Assembly (NCBI GenBank): GCA_024707305.1
Contig: JANPZZ010000022.1
Coordinates: forward strand, 62,001-126,000
DNA: 64,000 nucleotides
Direction of reading: 5' to 3'
Origin: Chitinophagaceae bacterium
GTDB lineage: Bacteria > Bacteroidota > Bacteroidia > Chitinophagales > Chitinophagaceae
A program made the position numbers and the translations under genes. Positions 1 to 10,792 of this stretch are shown in pieces. Numbering within the stretch: the first letter of the stretch is position 1; every line of letters begins with the position of its first letter. The notes beneath the pieces are model-generated. The model did no database searches. It was not told the origin of the DNA and saw only the letters and a list, made by a program, of their open reading frames with translations.

Positions 1-1194
1 GTTGTTGAGAACCACATGATGTAAATCCGGAAAACTATCCAGTGCAGGAAATTGGATGCGTTCAAAATTCTGCCAGGTATTTTCTTTGTATAAAAACCAT
101 GATCCTTCAAATCCGGATCCGGTGTTGTTGTTAACAGCACCTCTTGCTGCAACAATTCCTGAGGCTGTTGCGAAAATGTTTCCTTCGGCTATCGATGCAG
201 GCGATTCGGGAACGATGGCTGTGTATTGCCCGTTACTATATCGAAGCAATCCCGAAATTGAATCTGCAATCCAGCATTCATCATTAAACCAGATTGCTTT
301 TTGGGGGTGTTGCAATTGCTGACCCTGGTTGAGTGTAAGCGTAACGGCTGCATTTTCATCTAACACCTGTATGCGAAAATGTCCGTTCAGTTGCTGGCAA
401 AGCGTTAATCGGTTGCCGTTAACAGCATGCCGGATATGCGAATAATCAGTTTCATAAAATAAATCCCAGTGATTGTTACGTAAAATATAGAATCGGTTAT
501 CCGCGAGCGCGATTAATTGATTTTGAATAAGGAAAACCTGGTCGCATTTTCCAGCTGGCAAACCAGTATTGCCTGACAGCAATTCCCAGTTATTATAGTC
601 TGCAGGATTCGCGCCGTTAACCGGTATTGATTTTAATCCTTCATCTGTTGCCGCGTAATAGCGGCCACCTATTTGTGTGAAGTCGTTTGTTTTTACGGAT
701 TGTCCATTGTGTCCTATCCGCCAGGTTTCTGTTACTTCAAATCGGTTCAGATTGAGAACGATGATGCCGATAGCGGTGCTGAGGTAAGCGCTGTTTTCAT
801 TCGACCAAAGAGCAAAGATGCCCGATTGCGGAACCTGGTTGCTGTTAACGATATCGCGTATATTCCGAATGGCACTGCTGGTGATGACGTCGATATTATT
901 ATCGTTATAAACAACGATAAGTTTGTTGCCAGGTGTTGCATGCATCAACTGAATCCCCGACCCACTCAGGCCTGAAGTTTTGCTGATTCGTTCTATATAG
1001 CTTTCATCAACCTGGTAGGTAAACAAACTGTATGTTGTTGCCGCTATAAGGGTATTATTCTCCAGGATGGCGAGATCTTTTACGGAACGATAGGGCAAAT
1101 GTTCGCGCCAGCCACCAATGGGGGGTAGCGTATTTTGAGCAAGGCCCTGTAATTGTAGTAGCCCCAGAAAACAATAGATTAAAACCCATCTCAC
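1..1194 (-). CDS. porZ: Type IX secretion system protein PorZ, N-terminal part (cut by window edge)
   Basis: An open frame runs from a GTG at 1192-1194 to the left edge (398 codons, no stop). It starts with a signal peptide of about 20 residues ending LQGLAQ, followed by PPIGGWREHLPY, the characteristic start of PorZ two-component-regulator-type beta-propellers, then repeated propeller blades (for example SGSGIQLMHATPGNKL, DNNIDVI). PorZ is a surface component of the T9SS attachment complex with PorU, PorV and PorQ, which processes cargo and joins it to lipopolysaccharide. The upstream in-frame stop lies two codons before the GTG, so GTG is the only reasonable start. No frameshift seen. The C-terminal half lies outside the window. 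Family assignment is from motif recognition. Confidence 0.8.
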   Translation of the reverse strand, partial: MRWVLIYCFLGLLQLQGLAQNTLPPIGGWREHLPYRSVKDLAILENNTLIAATTYSLFTYQVDESYIERISKTSGLSGSGIQLMHATPGNKLIVVYNDNNIDVITSSAIRNIRDIVNSNQVPQSGIFALWSNENSAYLSTAIGIIVLNLNRFEVTETWRIGHNGQSVKTNDFTQIGGRYYAATDEGLKSIPVNGANPADYNNWELLSGNTGLPAGKCDQVFLIQNQLIALADNRFYILRNNHWDLFYETDYSHIRHAVNGNRLTLCQQLNGHFRIQVLDENAAVTLTLNQGQQLQHPQKAIWFNDECWIADSISGLLRYSNGQYTAIVPESPASIAEGNIFATASGIVAARGAVNNNTGSGFEGSWFLYKENTWQNFERIQFPALDSFPDLHHVVLNN

Positions 1195-1307
1195 CTGTCA
1201 AAAGTAAGAGTTTGCACATTTTTCTGTTTCTTTGCGAGTCCCACAAAACCATTGTCCTGGCATATTCCTTTCAAATATTTTTTGACACTGGGACCCAATA
1301 ACATTCT

Positions 1308-3663
1308 ATGTGGCGTAAACTCGGAAAGAACATCCTCGCGTACCGTCTCCCCTTATTAGTAGTAGTATTGATTGCATCGGCATTCATGACCTGGCAGGCC
1401 TCGAAAGTTGAACTGAGTTATGAATTCAGTCGTGCTATTCCATCTGACCATCCGGCCAATTTGACCTATCAGGCATTCCGTGCGAAATACGGCCAGGATG
1501 GGAACCTGCTTGTAATCGGCATTCAAACCGACCAGTTTTTTAAGGATTCCCTGTTCAATCAGTATACAGCACTTTACAAAGAGCTGAAGCAGTCTTATGG
1601 TGTTACAGATGTAATTGCGGCTCCTTCGGCCGTGAATCTTATGAAAGATGCTGCCACTGAAAAATTAAATGCGGCACAAATCTTTCCGTCGGGTCCGCTA
1701 AGCCAGGCCGAACTCGACAGTCTTAGCCAGGTATTTTATTCGCTTCCTTTTTACCAGGGATTATTATATAACCCTGAAACCAATGCCTGGTTGATGGGTG
1801 TGAGTGTTGACAAAACATTGATGAACACCCGTAAGCGAAATGATATCGTGAAAGGCATCAGGGAGCATGTGGATGTGTTTGAAAAAACATCGGGACAAAC
1901 GGTTTACCTGAGCGGGCTTCCCCTGATTCGTACTGAAATGGCGACGCGTATTGCAGATGAGATGAAATGGTTTCTGCTTGGAAGTGTTCTGCTATCTGCG
2001 CTTATCCTGCTGATTTTTTTCCGCTCATTTAGTGCGATGATCCTTTCGCTGGGTGTGGTGATACTGGGTGTAATCTGGACCATGGGCACCATGCAGTTGC
2101 TGGGGTATAAGATTACATTATTAACCGCGCTGATACCCCCGTTGATTGTAGTAATCGGTATTCCTAACTGTATTTATTTCCTGAATAAATATCACACATC
2201 ATTTAATGAATGTGGCAACCGGCATGATGCATTGGTAACAATGGTTAGCCGAATGGGAATTGTGACCCTGTTTTGTAACCTCGCAGCGGCAATTGGTTTT
2301 GCAGTATTTGCGCTTACCAAGAGTGAGATATTACAGGAGTTTGGTGTTGTTGCCGGCATCAACATCATGGTATTGTTTTTTATATCATTGATTGTAATTC
2401 CGGTAGCGTTGAGTCTTCTTCCGCCGCCCAAATCACGTCATACAAAATATCTCGAGAATGCGCGTTTGAATCGCTGGCTCGACCGGTTGGAGCGTTGGTC
2501 GCTCAATCATCGTAAGTTGATCTATGGATTGACAGCGGTAGTTATGGTTGCCGCCATCGCTGGTATTTTCCGGTTGAAGAGTGTTGGTTTTATTGTGGAT
2601 GATTTGCCGAAAACGGATAAGATCTATACCGATCTCAAATTTTTTCGAGCGAAATTTCAAAGGCGTGATGCCGTTGGAAATTCTGGTCAAAACAAATAGC
2701 AAGGCGGGCATTATCCGCGATCTGGAGGGGTTGAAGAAGATAGACTCGCTTTCACAAAGTATTGCCAACCGTCCTGAGATGGCGCGTCCGCTGAGTATAA
2801 TTGAGGGATTGAAATTTGCCAAACAGGCGTTTTTTGAGGGTGATTCCAGCAATTATACCATGCCCAGCCAGTTCGATTTGCCGGCGATGGTGCAGTATCT
2901 CCGATTCAGATCGGGCGCGGATTCCGGCGCAAATTCATTTACCAAGCTGGTTTCAAGCTTTATGGACAGTGCAAGGCAGGAGGCCCGTATCAGTATTAAT
3001 ATGGCGGATGTGGGAAGCAATCAATTGCCATTATTGCTCGACACCATTAGTTTGCGCGCCCAGCAATTATTTGATACCAGCAAGTATACCGTTCAGATGA
3101 CTGGTACCAGCATTACTTTCCTGGAGGGGAGCAGTTTTATTATTAACGGATTGAAAGAAAGTATTTTCTGGGCATTTTTACTCATTGCCCTTTGCATGCT
3201 TTATCTCTTCAAATCGGTGAAAATATTAATCTGTTCATTGATTCCCAACCTGATTCCGCTGGTTATTACGGCGGGCGTGATGGGGTGGGCCGGAGTACCT
3301 TTGAAACCATCAACAGTATTGGTATTTAGTGTGGCACTCGGTATTGCAATTGATATCACCATTCGTTTCCTTGTAAATTATAAGCAGGAGTTACCCTTAC
3401 ATGGCTTCAACCGGCGTAGGACGGTTATTGAAACAATTCATAGCACGGGTATTAGTATTATATACACATCAATGGTACTGATTGCGGGCTTTATCATCTT
3501 CAGTTTCAGTGGATTCGGTGGAACGCAGGCGCTGGGATGGCTCACCTCACTGACCCTTATTACGGCTACGGGAACCAACCTGGTGTTGTTGCCGGCACTA
3601 TTAATATCAATGGGAAAGTCAAAAGATGCAAAAGAAGATAAATCGATGCAGCAGAATGGCTAA
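1308..3663 (+). CDS. MMPL/RND-superfamily exporter (frameshifted in the given sequence)
   Basis: Inner-membrane RND-type transporter of about 785 residues with the usual duplicated layout: one N-terminal helix (residues 13-32), a large periplasmic loop, a five-helix bundle (about 220-370), then the same pattern again. The second half carries GIAIDITIRF, with the acidic residue usual in RND proton relays, while the first half has GIPNCIYF at the matching place, where Asp is replaced. The frame breaks in a T6 run at 2640-2645; removing one T gives continuous DLKFFERNFKGVMPLE. Substrate is unknown; relatives export lipids, hopanoids or drugs. It is transcribed away from porZ and ends before the SusC operon. 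Likely a sequencing error rather than a broken gene. Confidence 0.85.
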
Positions 3664-3770
3664 ACGCTTTGTCTCATATACCTGCTGGTTTAACTGAGAT
3701 GCTATTTTTTTTGCTGAATAATTGGATACTTTATTCAATTAGGGAGAACTGAATATCATTTTTCGTTAAA

Positions 3771-3802
3771 TTGCGCGACGATTCTTTGTAAAAAGAATTT
3801 TG
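3771..3802 (+). promoter_or_regulatory. Candidate promoter of the SusC operon
   Basis: TTG at 3771-3773, then 21 bases, then GAATTTTG at 3795-3802. This fits the Bacteroidota -33 (TTG) and -7 (TAnnTTTG) layout with one mismatch in the -7 box, and lies 25 bases before the susC ATG. Pattern match only. Confidence 0.35.
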
Positions 3803-3827
3803 CTTTTACTCTTATACTAAAACTTAG

Positions 3828-6800
3828 ATGCACATGAGAAAACTGTTAGCGACGCTAACAGCACTCCTGTTTTTTGCAGGAACGCTGTTGGCTCAGAAGT
3901 CCGTTACAGGTAAAGTAACGGATGAGCAAGGGAATCCCCTTCCCAATGTGTCGGTGGTGGTGAAAGGCACACCAACCGGTACAGTTACAAAAGCAGATGG
4001 AACGTTCTCTATCACTGTTCCAGCAAATGCAAAGCAACTTGAAATCAGTTCACTGGGTTTTGCAACCCGTACTGTTAACGTGGGTTCAGGTTCTGTGTAC
4101 AATGTTTCTTTAGCAACTTCTGCAGCCAGGGATCTGGATGAGGTGGTTGTAACAGGTATCTCCCGCGTGAAAAAATCACAGTTTACGGGTGCTGCCAACA
4201 AAGTGACAGCGAAAGAACTGGAAAACCGTCCTGTTGGTTCATTCGACCAAATGCTCCAGGGTCGTGCTCCCGGTGTACACATTATCACTGGTTCAGGTCA
4301 GCCTGGTCAGGCGAGTACAGTACTGATCCGTGGTACGAACTCAATTACAGGTGGTAGCTCTCCACTGTATGTAATTGATGGTATCCCCATGGAAGAGGGT
4401 GTATTCCAGTCTTTAAACCCTAACGATTTCGAATCAGTTGAGATCCTTCGTGATGCCGCTACAACTGCGTTGTACGGTTCTCGTGGTTCTGCTGGTGTAA
4501 TCGTAATCACTACTAAAAAAGGTAAAGCTGGTAAACTGCAAGTTTCATATGACGGCCAGATGGGTATCAAAGCCCGTCCGGAATTTGCTTTCCGTCCAAT
4601 GAATACTACAGAGTTGCTGGAAGCTCAAAGAAAATATGGTAGCGTACTTGGTACAAATGGTTCTGCAACTATCCCCGGATGGTACTACAGCAAAGACAAC
4701 CCACGTTATGCTACTTTAACTCCTACTCAGCAAGCTGACGCCGACAGAATCCTTGATTCAATCCGAGGCATCAACACAAACTGGGCTGATGAAATCTTCC
4801 GTCAGGGAACTTTCAGCAACCACCAGATCAGCCTGTCAGGCGGTACTGGAAGAACCAGATTCTATACAAGTCTTGCACTGTACAATGAAGAAGGTACTAC
4901 ACACCGTACAGATATGCAGCGTGCTACTTTGCGTAACAACGTAGACTATGCGGATGACAAGTTCACTGTAGCTTTCTCCAGCACTATTGGTTACACAAAA
5001 CGTAACTTCCAACAGAGCACTACTACCAACAGTACTGCTAACCCATTCCTGGTAACTAACATTGCTGTTCCTTATCATAGACCATATGATCCTGTTACAG
5101 GTCAATTGAACACTGGTTCAGGTGCGAAATTCGCAGCTACCAACGCTTTGGACCTGACTAACTATGATATGAACTACAACGACCAGGTAAAAGTTAACCT
5201 GGGTCTGTCTGTTGATTATAAAATCCTGAAAAAATCTGAGTGCAGGTGTAACTGCGGGTGTGGATTTCCGCGAAACACAGAATACGCAGTATCTGAGCCG
5301 TGAGCCATTCCTGCGCAGAAACAGTACCTCACTTACTGAAAAAGCGGGTGGTCAGTCAGAAGCGTTGAGCCGTTTCATCTTTTTGAACGTACGTCCTAAC
5401 ATTACTTACAAAAACACATTTAATCAACGTCATGATGTAGAAGTAATGGCTGTAGGTGAATACCTTCAACAAAATTCAAAAAGTTTCAATTTACTTGGAT
5501 GGGGTATCGATCCTCGTACACCAAACACACCTGCTGCAATCCAGACTGGTAACGCTGTTAACCAACTGTACATTCAGGCAGGTGGTAGTAAGGACAATTC
5601 AGCACTGTCTTCTGGCTTGTTGATGGGTCGTTATACGCTTGATGGTAAATATACATTTACTGCATCGTATCGTAGCGACGGTTCCTCAAAGCTTCCAAAA
5701 AACCTTCGTTGGGTAGGTTTCTACTCAGTGGGTGCTGTATGGGAAATGACGAAAGAGAATTTCATGCAGAATATTGGAGCCATCAATTCCTTGCGCCTTC
5801 GTGCCAGCTATGGTGGTGCGGGTAACCACAACAACTTCCCCAGAACTTATATGTACCAGGCTACCTACTCCTCAGGAGGTAACTATGGCGGTCTGCCTAC
5901 ACAGGTGGTTAGCTACGTAGGTTACCCCAATATCAAATGGGAAACTACCTATGTATTGAACATCGGTTTGGATTATGAGATCCTGAACCGTCGTATCTAT
6001 GGTGATTTCAACTGGTATGACAAGCGTACAAAAGACCTGTTTGTAAACAGAAGGCTGACTTTTGAAGATGCGGGCGGACGCTCTATTGAAGTGAATGCCG
6101 GTGAGCTGCAGAACACAGGTTTTGAGTGGAACATCAATGGTGATGTTGTTAAAACAAAAGATATCACCTGGACACTTTATGCGAACGGTGGTTACAACAA
6201 AAACAAACTGTTGAGCCTTGGTGGTGAACAACCTTACGAGTCTGGTACTTCATACCTGCAGGTAGGTCTGCCTTTGGGCTCACACTACGAAGTAGGTTGG
6301 GCTGGTGTTGACGCTGCAACAGGTGCACCTTTGTATCTTGACGAAGACGGTAAACCAACAACTACTTACAATGCGAGCGCTGCTACCTCTAACTGGGGTA
6401 CATGGGAAGCTCCCTGGAAAGGTGGTTTCGGTACACGTGTAAGCTACAAAAACCTGGAACTGAACGTTATGTTCTCTTTCCAACATGGTGCTTACAAAAT
6501 GGATAACCTGGAGTACTTTGTAGAAAACCCAGTAGGTTTCCTTGCCGGTGGTTACAACCAGTCATCTGACCTGAACTTCTGGACTAAGCCTGGTGATATC
6601 GCTAGTACACCAAGCCCACTGTTCGGTACTAACTTCTCTTCTAAGTTGATCCACGATGCATCATTCTTACGTCTGCGTGATGTGACACTGTCTTATGTTC
6701 TGCCTACAAGCCTGTTGGAAAGAACAAAATTCATTTCTCGTGCTTCAGTTTATGTTCAGGCAAACAACCTGTTTATCTGGACAAAATGGAGAGGTATGGA

Positions 6801-6885
6801 TCCTGAAGCAGGTCCAGTTAACATTAACCTGAGTGAATTCCCGAACCCCCGCGCAATCACAGGCGGATTGAGAGTTACATTCTAA
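3828..6885 (+). CDS. SusC/RagA-family TonB-linked outer membrane protein (frameshifted)
   Basis: Outer-membrane nutrient importer of about 1,018 residues. In order: signal peptide ending TLLAQ, a carboxypeptidase-regulatory-like domain (from SVTGKVTDEQGNPLPNVSV), TonB-box region around DLDEVVVTG, a plug domain with the family motif LYGSRGSAGVIVITTKKG, and a beta-barrel ending GLRVTF. The frame breaks in an A6 run at 5229-5234; removing one A joins YKILK to NLSAGVTAGVDFRETQ. It opens a three-gene operon with SusD and a lipoprotein. No glycoside hydrolase or regulator lies nearby, so this is not a full polysaccharide locus and the substrate is unknown. Confidence 0.92.
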
Positions 6886-6904
6886 CTTTAAAAAGAAGTT
6901 TAAC

Positions 6905-8326
6905 ATGAGAATTAATAAATATCTATATCTGGTACTGGCGGGTGGCTTGCTTACAGGTTGCTCTAAAGAATTGGAACAACATAGTCCCAACGACGTCAGT
7001 GAGGCCAATGCCTTCAAAACCCTTGAGCACGTGCAAATGGGTCTCAACGGGGTGATAGGTTACTACGGTGCCTATGTCAATGATATCTATAAGAGTGCCC
7101 TCGTTTCTGATGAAGCGAAAATTGGTCCTGATAACGCAGGCCAGGGCGCTCTTACCTACCGTTATCAATACAGCTCTGACGGTACTACCGGTGGAGATGT
7201 AACAGGAGGATACTCTTCTTACTACCTGTTGGTAGATGCGGTTAACCGTACACTGCCTCACGTATACACAGTAGAAGGTGATCAAAATACAGCACGTCGC
7301 GACATTATTAAAGCGCAATTGCTGGGTATGAGAGGTATCGCAAACTTCAGCCTGTTGCAAAGCTGGGCAAAAAGATACGACGCTGCGGATCCTTTAGGTA
7401 TTGCCATCGTACAAAACGTGAACCCATTGGCACAGACTCCCCGTTCAACTGTAGCCGAATCAATTGCTGCAATTGAAAAAGACCTGGCCGACGCGAAAGC
7501 TTTGTTCCCTGCAGTTACACCCGCTTCTTTTCGTGATACTGTTTTGAATAAAGTGAACGTTGCCGCTTACCAGGCTCGTATAGCGCTCTGGAAACGTGAT
7601 TACGCTGCCGCTATCACTTATGCAACAGAAGTAATCAACTCAAATGTGAAGCCCCTGGTTACAGATTCAACTGACTTTGCAGCTATCTGGACTGATGTTG
7701 ACGCTGGCGCTACAAATGGAATAGCGGAAACGCTGTTCCGTATCCGCTACCCAAATAGCACAGCTTTAGGTGGTCTGTGGACTACTGCAGGTGGTGGTGA
7801 GCTGATCTATATCGCACCTTCAGACAAGTTGATTAATTCTTTCGACGCAGATGATTATCGTCTCCCTGCTTACATTGCTGAAAAAGGAAATGGCGATATT
7901 TATCTGAATAAATATCATGTATCAAGCCGTGGTGGTCGCGTAGTGGATTTGAAAGCAATCCGTACAGCTGAGATGTACCTGATCCGTGCTGAAGCATATG
8001 CTCGTTCAGCTACTCCAAATATCGCTGCAGGTGCTGCTGATCTTAATTATCTGCGTGCTGCACGTATCGAGGGATATGTTGATGAAACTTTTGCAAGCGC
8101 AACCGATCTGGCAAATGCTGTATTGCAAGAGCGTTTCAAAGAACTGGCATTTGAAGGTCATCGTTTCTTCGACCTGAAACGTAACGGTCTTCCTGTTCAG
8201 CGTAGTGCATCTGATGCTGCTGCTGAATGGCAAACACTGCCAGCCACTTCTTACCGTTTTGTGTTCCCAATTCCGCAATCTGCGATGTTGGCAAACCCTA
8301 AAATGGTGCAGAACGACGGATACTAA
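6905..8326 (+). CDS. SusD/RagB-family nutrient-binding lipoprotein
   Basis: Surface lipoprotein of 473 residues that caps the SusC channel and binds substrate. A lipobox (GGLLTGC) puts the acylated Cys near residue 19. The body shows SusD features: helical tetratricopeptide-like stretches and the conserved C-terminal block FKELAFEGHRFFDLKRNG followed by YRFVFPIPQSAM. It starts 20 bases after the SusC stop, so the two are cotranscribed and should form one SusCD complex. Intact and of usual length. Confidence 0.93.
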   Translation: MRINKYLYLVLAGGLLTGCSKELEQHSPNDVSEANAFKTLEHVQMGLNGVIGYYGAYVNDIYKSALVSDEAKIGPDNAGQGALTYRYQYSSDGTTGGDVTGGYSSYYLLVDAVNRTLPHVYTVEGDQNTARRDIIKAQLLGMRGIANFSLLQSWAKRYDAADPLGIAIVQNVNPLAQTPRSTVAESIAAIEKDLADAKALFPAVTPASFRDTVLNKVNVAAYQARIALWKRDYAAAITYATEVINSNVKPLVTDSTDFAAIWTDVDAGATNGIAETLFRIRYPNSTALGGLWTTAGGGELIYIAPSDKLINSFDADDYRLPAYIAEKGNGDIYLNKYHVSSRGGRVVDLKAIRTAEMYLIRAEAYARSATPNIAAGAADLNYLRAARIEGYVDETFASATDLANAVLQERFKELAFEGHRFFDLKRNGLPVQRSASDAAAEWQTLPATSYRFVFPIPQSAMLANPKMVQNDGY

Positions 8327-8332
8327 AAATAT

Positions 8333-8364
8333 AAGGCTGGATAGCCCGCTATCCAGCCTTTCTT
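8333..8364 (+). terminator. Perfect 12-bp hairpin between susD and the next gene
   Basis: AAGGCTGGATAG (8333-8344) pairs with CTATCCAGCCTT (8349-8360) around a CCCG loop, followed by TCTT. The short U tract suggests partial termination or mRNA 3'-end protection, which would set SusCD above the third gene. Confidence 0.6.
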
Positions 8365-8385
8365 CAAACGACAAAACATAGTATT

Positions 8386-9261
8386 ATGAAAAAAATATCT
8401 AACCTGTCTTTTTGGGCGCTTTTAGTGTCTGTCGTAACACTTACAAGTTGCGATAAGAACAAGCCTTACAAGACGGCAGTAGTTGAACCACTGGCTCACT
8501 TTGCTGGTAATGAAGTTCAATCTTATTCGGTAGTTAGCGCGAGTACTGCTCCTTACCGCATCACCATCGGTACAACTGATGTCTCAAAAGAAGATCGTAC
8601 CGTTTCTTTCACAGTTAGCAGCCCTACAGGTGCAACTGCTGGCACACATTATACACTGAGCAATACTACCGGAAAGGTTACAATCCCTGCTGGTGAGGCT
8701 GTTGCTTATATTGACGTACAGGGCATTTTTGCTGCTTACGAAACAAGCGGTAGAAAAGACACGGTGATTTTCAAAATCACTGAACCTGATGTTAAAGTAG
8801 CAGAGTTTCAACACACACTGAAACTGTTCATGCGCGGTCCCTGCTTTGAAGGTGACATCGTATTGGACGATCTCAAAGGTGACTACAAAAACACACATGA
8901 AGTATTCGGAACAAGCACTTATGGTCCTTATACAACTTCGGTGTCTGCTGTAAGCCAAACTTCAGCTACTACTGGTACTGTTACCATTACAAACATATAT
9001 GACTATGGTTGGAATCCAATTACCTTCAAACTTGACTGGACTAATCCTAACAACAGATTGGTAACTTTGGATTATCAGAGCGGTGTCGGTAACGCGGGCA
9101 CACTCAATTCAGCATATGCTGGAAACGATATCCAGGTTGATTACGACGGTGTTCCAGGTACTTATAGCTGGTGCGATCAGACAATTCAGGTGCGTATGGC
9201 GGTTGGTGTAGTTGGTCTGGGTTGGTTCGGTAACCGCCTCATCGAAACATTAAATCGTTAA
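8386..9261 (+). CDS. Lipoprotein with Calx-beta-like domain, third gene of the SusC/D operon
   Basis: A 291-residue lipoprotein; lipobox TLTSC puts Cys near residue 22. The N-terminal half looks like a Calx-beta/DUF4843-type immunoglobulin fold (TAGTHYTLSN...GKVTIPAGEAVAYIDV), and the C-terminal half is an all-beta region starting near CFEGDIVLDDLKGDY. Proteins of this kind in the third position of SusCD operons are usually surface glycan- or protein-binding lipoproteins. Separated from SusD by a hairpin and followed by a strong terminator, so it closes the operon. Binding target cannot be told from sequence. Confidence 0.75.
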   Translation: MKKISNLSFWALLVSVVTLTSCDKNKPYKTAVVEPLAHFAGNEVQSYSVVSASTAPYRITIGTTDVSKEDRTVSFTVSSPTGATAGTHYTLSNTTGKVTIPAGEAVAYIDVQGIFAAYETSGRKDTVIFKITEPDVKVAEFQHTLKLFMRGPCFEGDIVLDDLKGDYKNTHEVFGTSTYGPYTTSVSAVSQTSATTGTVTITNIYDYGWNPITFKLDWTNPNNRLVTLDYQSGVGNAGTLNSAYAGNDIQVDYDGVPGTYSWCDQTIQVRMAVGVVGLGWFGNRLIETLNR

Positions 9262-9280
9262 TTGCAACGAACACTATATC

Positions 9281-9315
9281 AAAAAAAAATCCAGCCAAAC
9301 GGCTGGATTTTTTTT
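9281..9315 (+). terminator. Strong bidirectional terminator
   Basis: A9 and T, then CCAGCC, loop AAAC, GGCTGG, A and T8. The fully paired hairpin with A tract before and T tract after can terminate both the SusC/D operon and transcripts coming from the other strand. Confidence 0.85.
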
Positions 9316-9560
9316 ATGCGTGAGTCGTGAGTCGTGAGACGGCAAACGGCAAACGTGAAAATGAGAAAATGTACAGCAATGCGGATAGGTGGACGGTTGA
9401 AGGCTCTTCATGAAAATAATACGCAGCAATTTTTACCGTTGCTTATTTACTATCTACAGAACCTTATGCTTCAAAACACATTTCCTCATTTTCTCATCTC
9501 CACATTTTCTCATTTGCACATTTTCACGTTTGCCGTTTGCCTTCTCACGTCTCACGCCTC
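9316..9560. repeat. Arm-core-arm element (A and B units)
   Basis: Fills the gap between the SusC/D terminator and the tlpA-like gene. The left arm (9316-9373) has CGTGAGT, GGCAAAC and GTGAAAATGAGAAAATG units; the right arm (about 9478-9560) carries the same units inverted (CATTTTCACGTTTGCCG, TCTCACGTCTCACGCC). The core, about 9374-9477, is unique and has no convincing gene. Both arms would pair in a transcript. Short open frames here are only read-through of the repeat. Confidence 0.7.
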
Positions 9561-9566
9561 CCATTA

Positions 9567-10769
9567 TTACAGCGGAAGCAACTCATCCAGCTTCCTCCCC
9601 AACATGGGTCCTCTAAGATTTTCTGCGATAATTTTTCCCTGCGGATCTACTAAAACGTTGAAAGGGATTCCTTCTATTTTATAAAGTGGAACGATTGGAC
9701 TTTGCCAGAATTGCAGATCACTTACATGGGTCCATGTTAAACGATCTTTTTGAATTGCTTCAAGCCACTTGTCTTTTTGTCCGGGACGGTCAAGAGATAC
9801 ACCAAGTATTGCGAAATTCCGGTGCCTGAATTGCTGCCATGCCTGTACCACATTCGGATTTTCCTGGCGGCAGGGCATACACCAGCTTGCCCAAAAATCG
9901 ACAAGCACATATTTACCGCGGAATGATTTCAGACTAACCTGCTGCCCGTTGACATTGGGCAAACTGAAATCGGGAGCATCTTTATCAATCCATGATCTTT
10001 CTTTCATATCCTGGATTGCTTTTGCCGTATATGCACGGATATTTGCTGTTGCTTTGTGATCGGGGAAGCGTTGGGCTGTGGCATCCAGAATCGCCAGCCG
10101 TTTATCGCCATCAATGATGGGTAACCCATAAGGCGTACTTTCTGAAACCGACTGATAATAGCCGAGTTCAAAAATGGCGAGCGCGGGATTGTCGGCCTTT
10201 TCAATAGAACTTAGTGTATAGCTTTGCAGTTTCTCTCCTTCAGCATGACTCAGTTTCGTGAGTGAGTCAATTGAAAATGTTGCTCCAGGATATTGTGAAA
10301 GGCTATCTGCCTGCATGGCCCATGCATAAATGTTCATCAGACTCTGGTTAAAGTTTACCATATAGTCTTTCATCTTATTACTGGCCGATGAACCTGTTAC
10401 GATGTATTCTTCTGCAAATTCATTGCTGCCGGGGCGTAATTTGATATCAATTCTGATACGATTTGTATCATTGATGATAGAAGCAACCGGATAGCGGTTT
10501 TGATCGAGCAACAGATTATAAATTACTGCTTCTTTTTCGTTGCCGCCTAATACAAAACGACCATCGCTCCCCAGTGTTGCTGAATCTTCCAGCAATGGAA
10601 CTTCATTCGATGCCGGAATTTTTATCAGATAGATTTTTTTTGCATCTGTGTTGGAAACAGTACCTGTTACCACAAATGCTTTATCCTCCTTTCCCGCGAC
10701 GCTATCGTTTTCTTTACATGCTGTTAACAACAACAAAGGCAGGGCAGCAAATACAATTTTTCGTTTCAT
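9567..10769 (-). CDS. TlpA-family thiol-disulfide lipoprotein with DUF4369 domain
   Basis: A 400-residue periplasm-facing thioredoxin-like protein. Lipobox LLLLTAC gives an acylated Cys near residue 18. Residues about 30-130 resemble DUF4369, common in front of Bacteroidota TlpA proteins. The C-terminal thioredoxin fold has FWASWCMPCRQENP, with active-site CMPC, and the cis-Pro region GIPFNVLVDPQGKI. Expected to reduce or exchange disulfides in exported proteins or cytochromes; exact partner unknown. It ends next to an arm-core-arm element and follows gatB in the same direction after 23 bases. Confidence 0.9.
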   Translation of the reverse strand: MKRKIVFAALPLLLLTACKENDSVAGKEDKAFVVTGTVSNTDAKKIYLIKIPASNEVPLLEDSATLGSDGRFVLGGNEKEAVIYNLLLDQNRYPVASIINDTNRIRIDIKLRPGSNEFAEEYIVTGSSASNKMKDYMVNFNQSLMNIYAWAMQADSLSQYPGATFSIDSLTKLSHAEGEKLQSYTLSSIEKADNPALAIFELGYYQSVSESTPYGLPIIDGDKRLAILDATAQRFPDHKATANIRAYTAKAIQDMKERSWIDKDAPDFSLPNVNGQQVSLKSFRGKYVLVDFWASWCMPCRQENPNVVQAWQQFRHRNFAILGVSLDRPGQKDKWLEAIQKDRLTWTHVSDLQFWQSPIVPLYKIEGIPFNVLVDPQGKIIAENLRGPMLGRKLDELLPL

Positions 10770-10792
10770 GATCGATTTTTAGAATCTAAAAC

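Noticed and set aside
2581..3663. Programmed ribosomal frameshifting as the cause of the split genes
   Set aside because: The breaks occur in many unrelated genes, in plain A or T runs, in both directions, without the conserved slippery heptamer plus pseudoknot layout of known cases.
3828..9261. A complete polysaccharide utilisation locus
   Set aside because: Only SusC, SusD and one lipoprotein are present; there is no glycoside hydrolase, lyase, sulfatase or regulator next to them.
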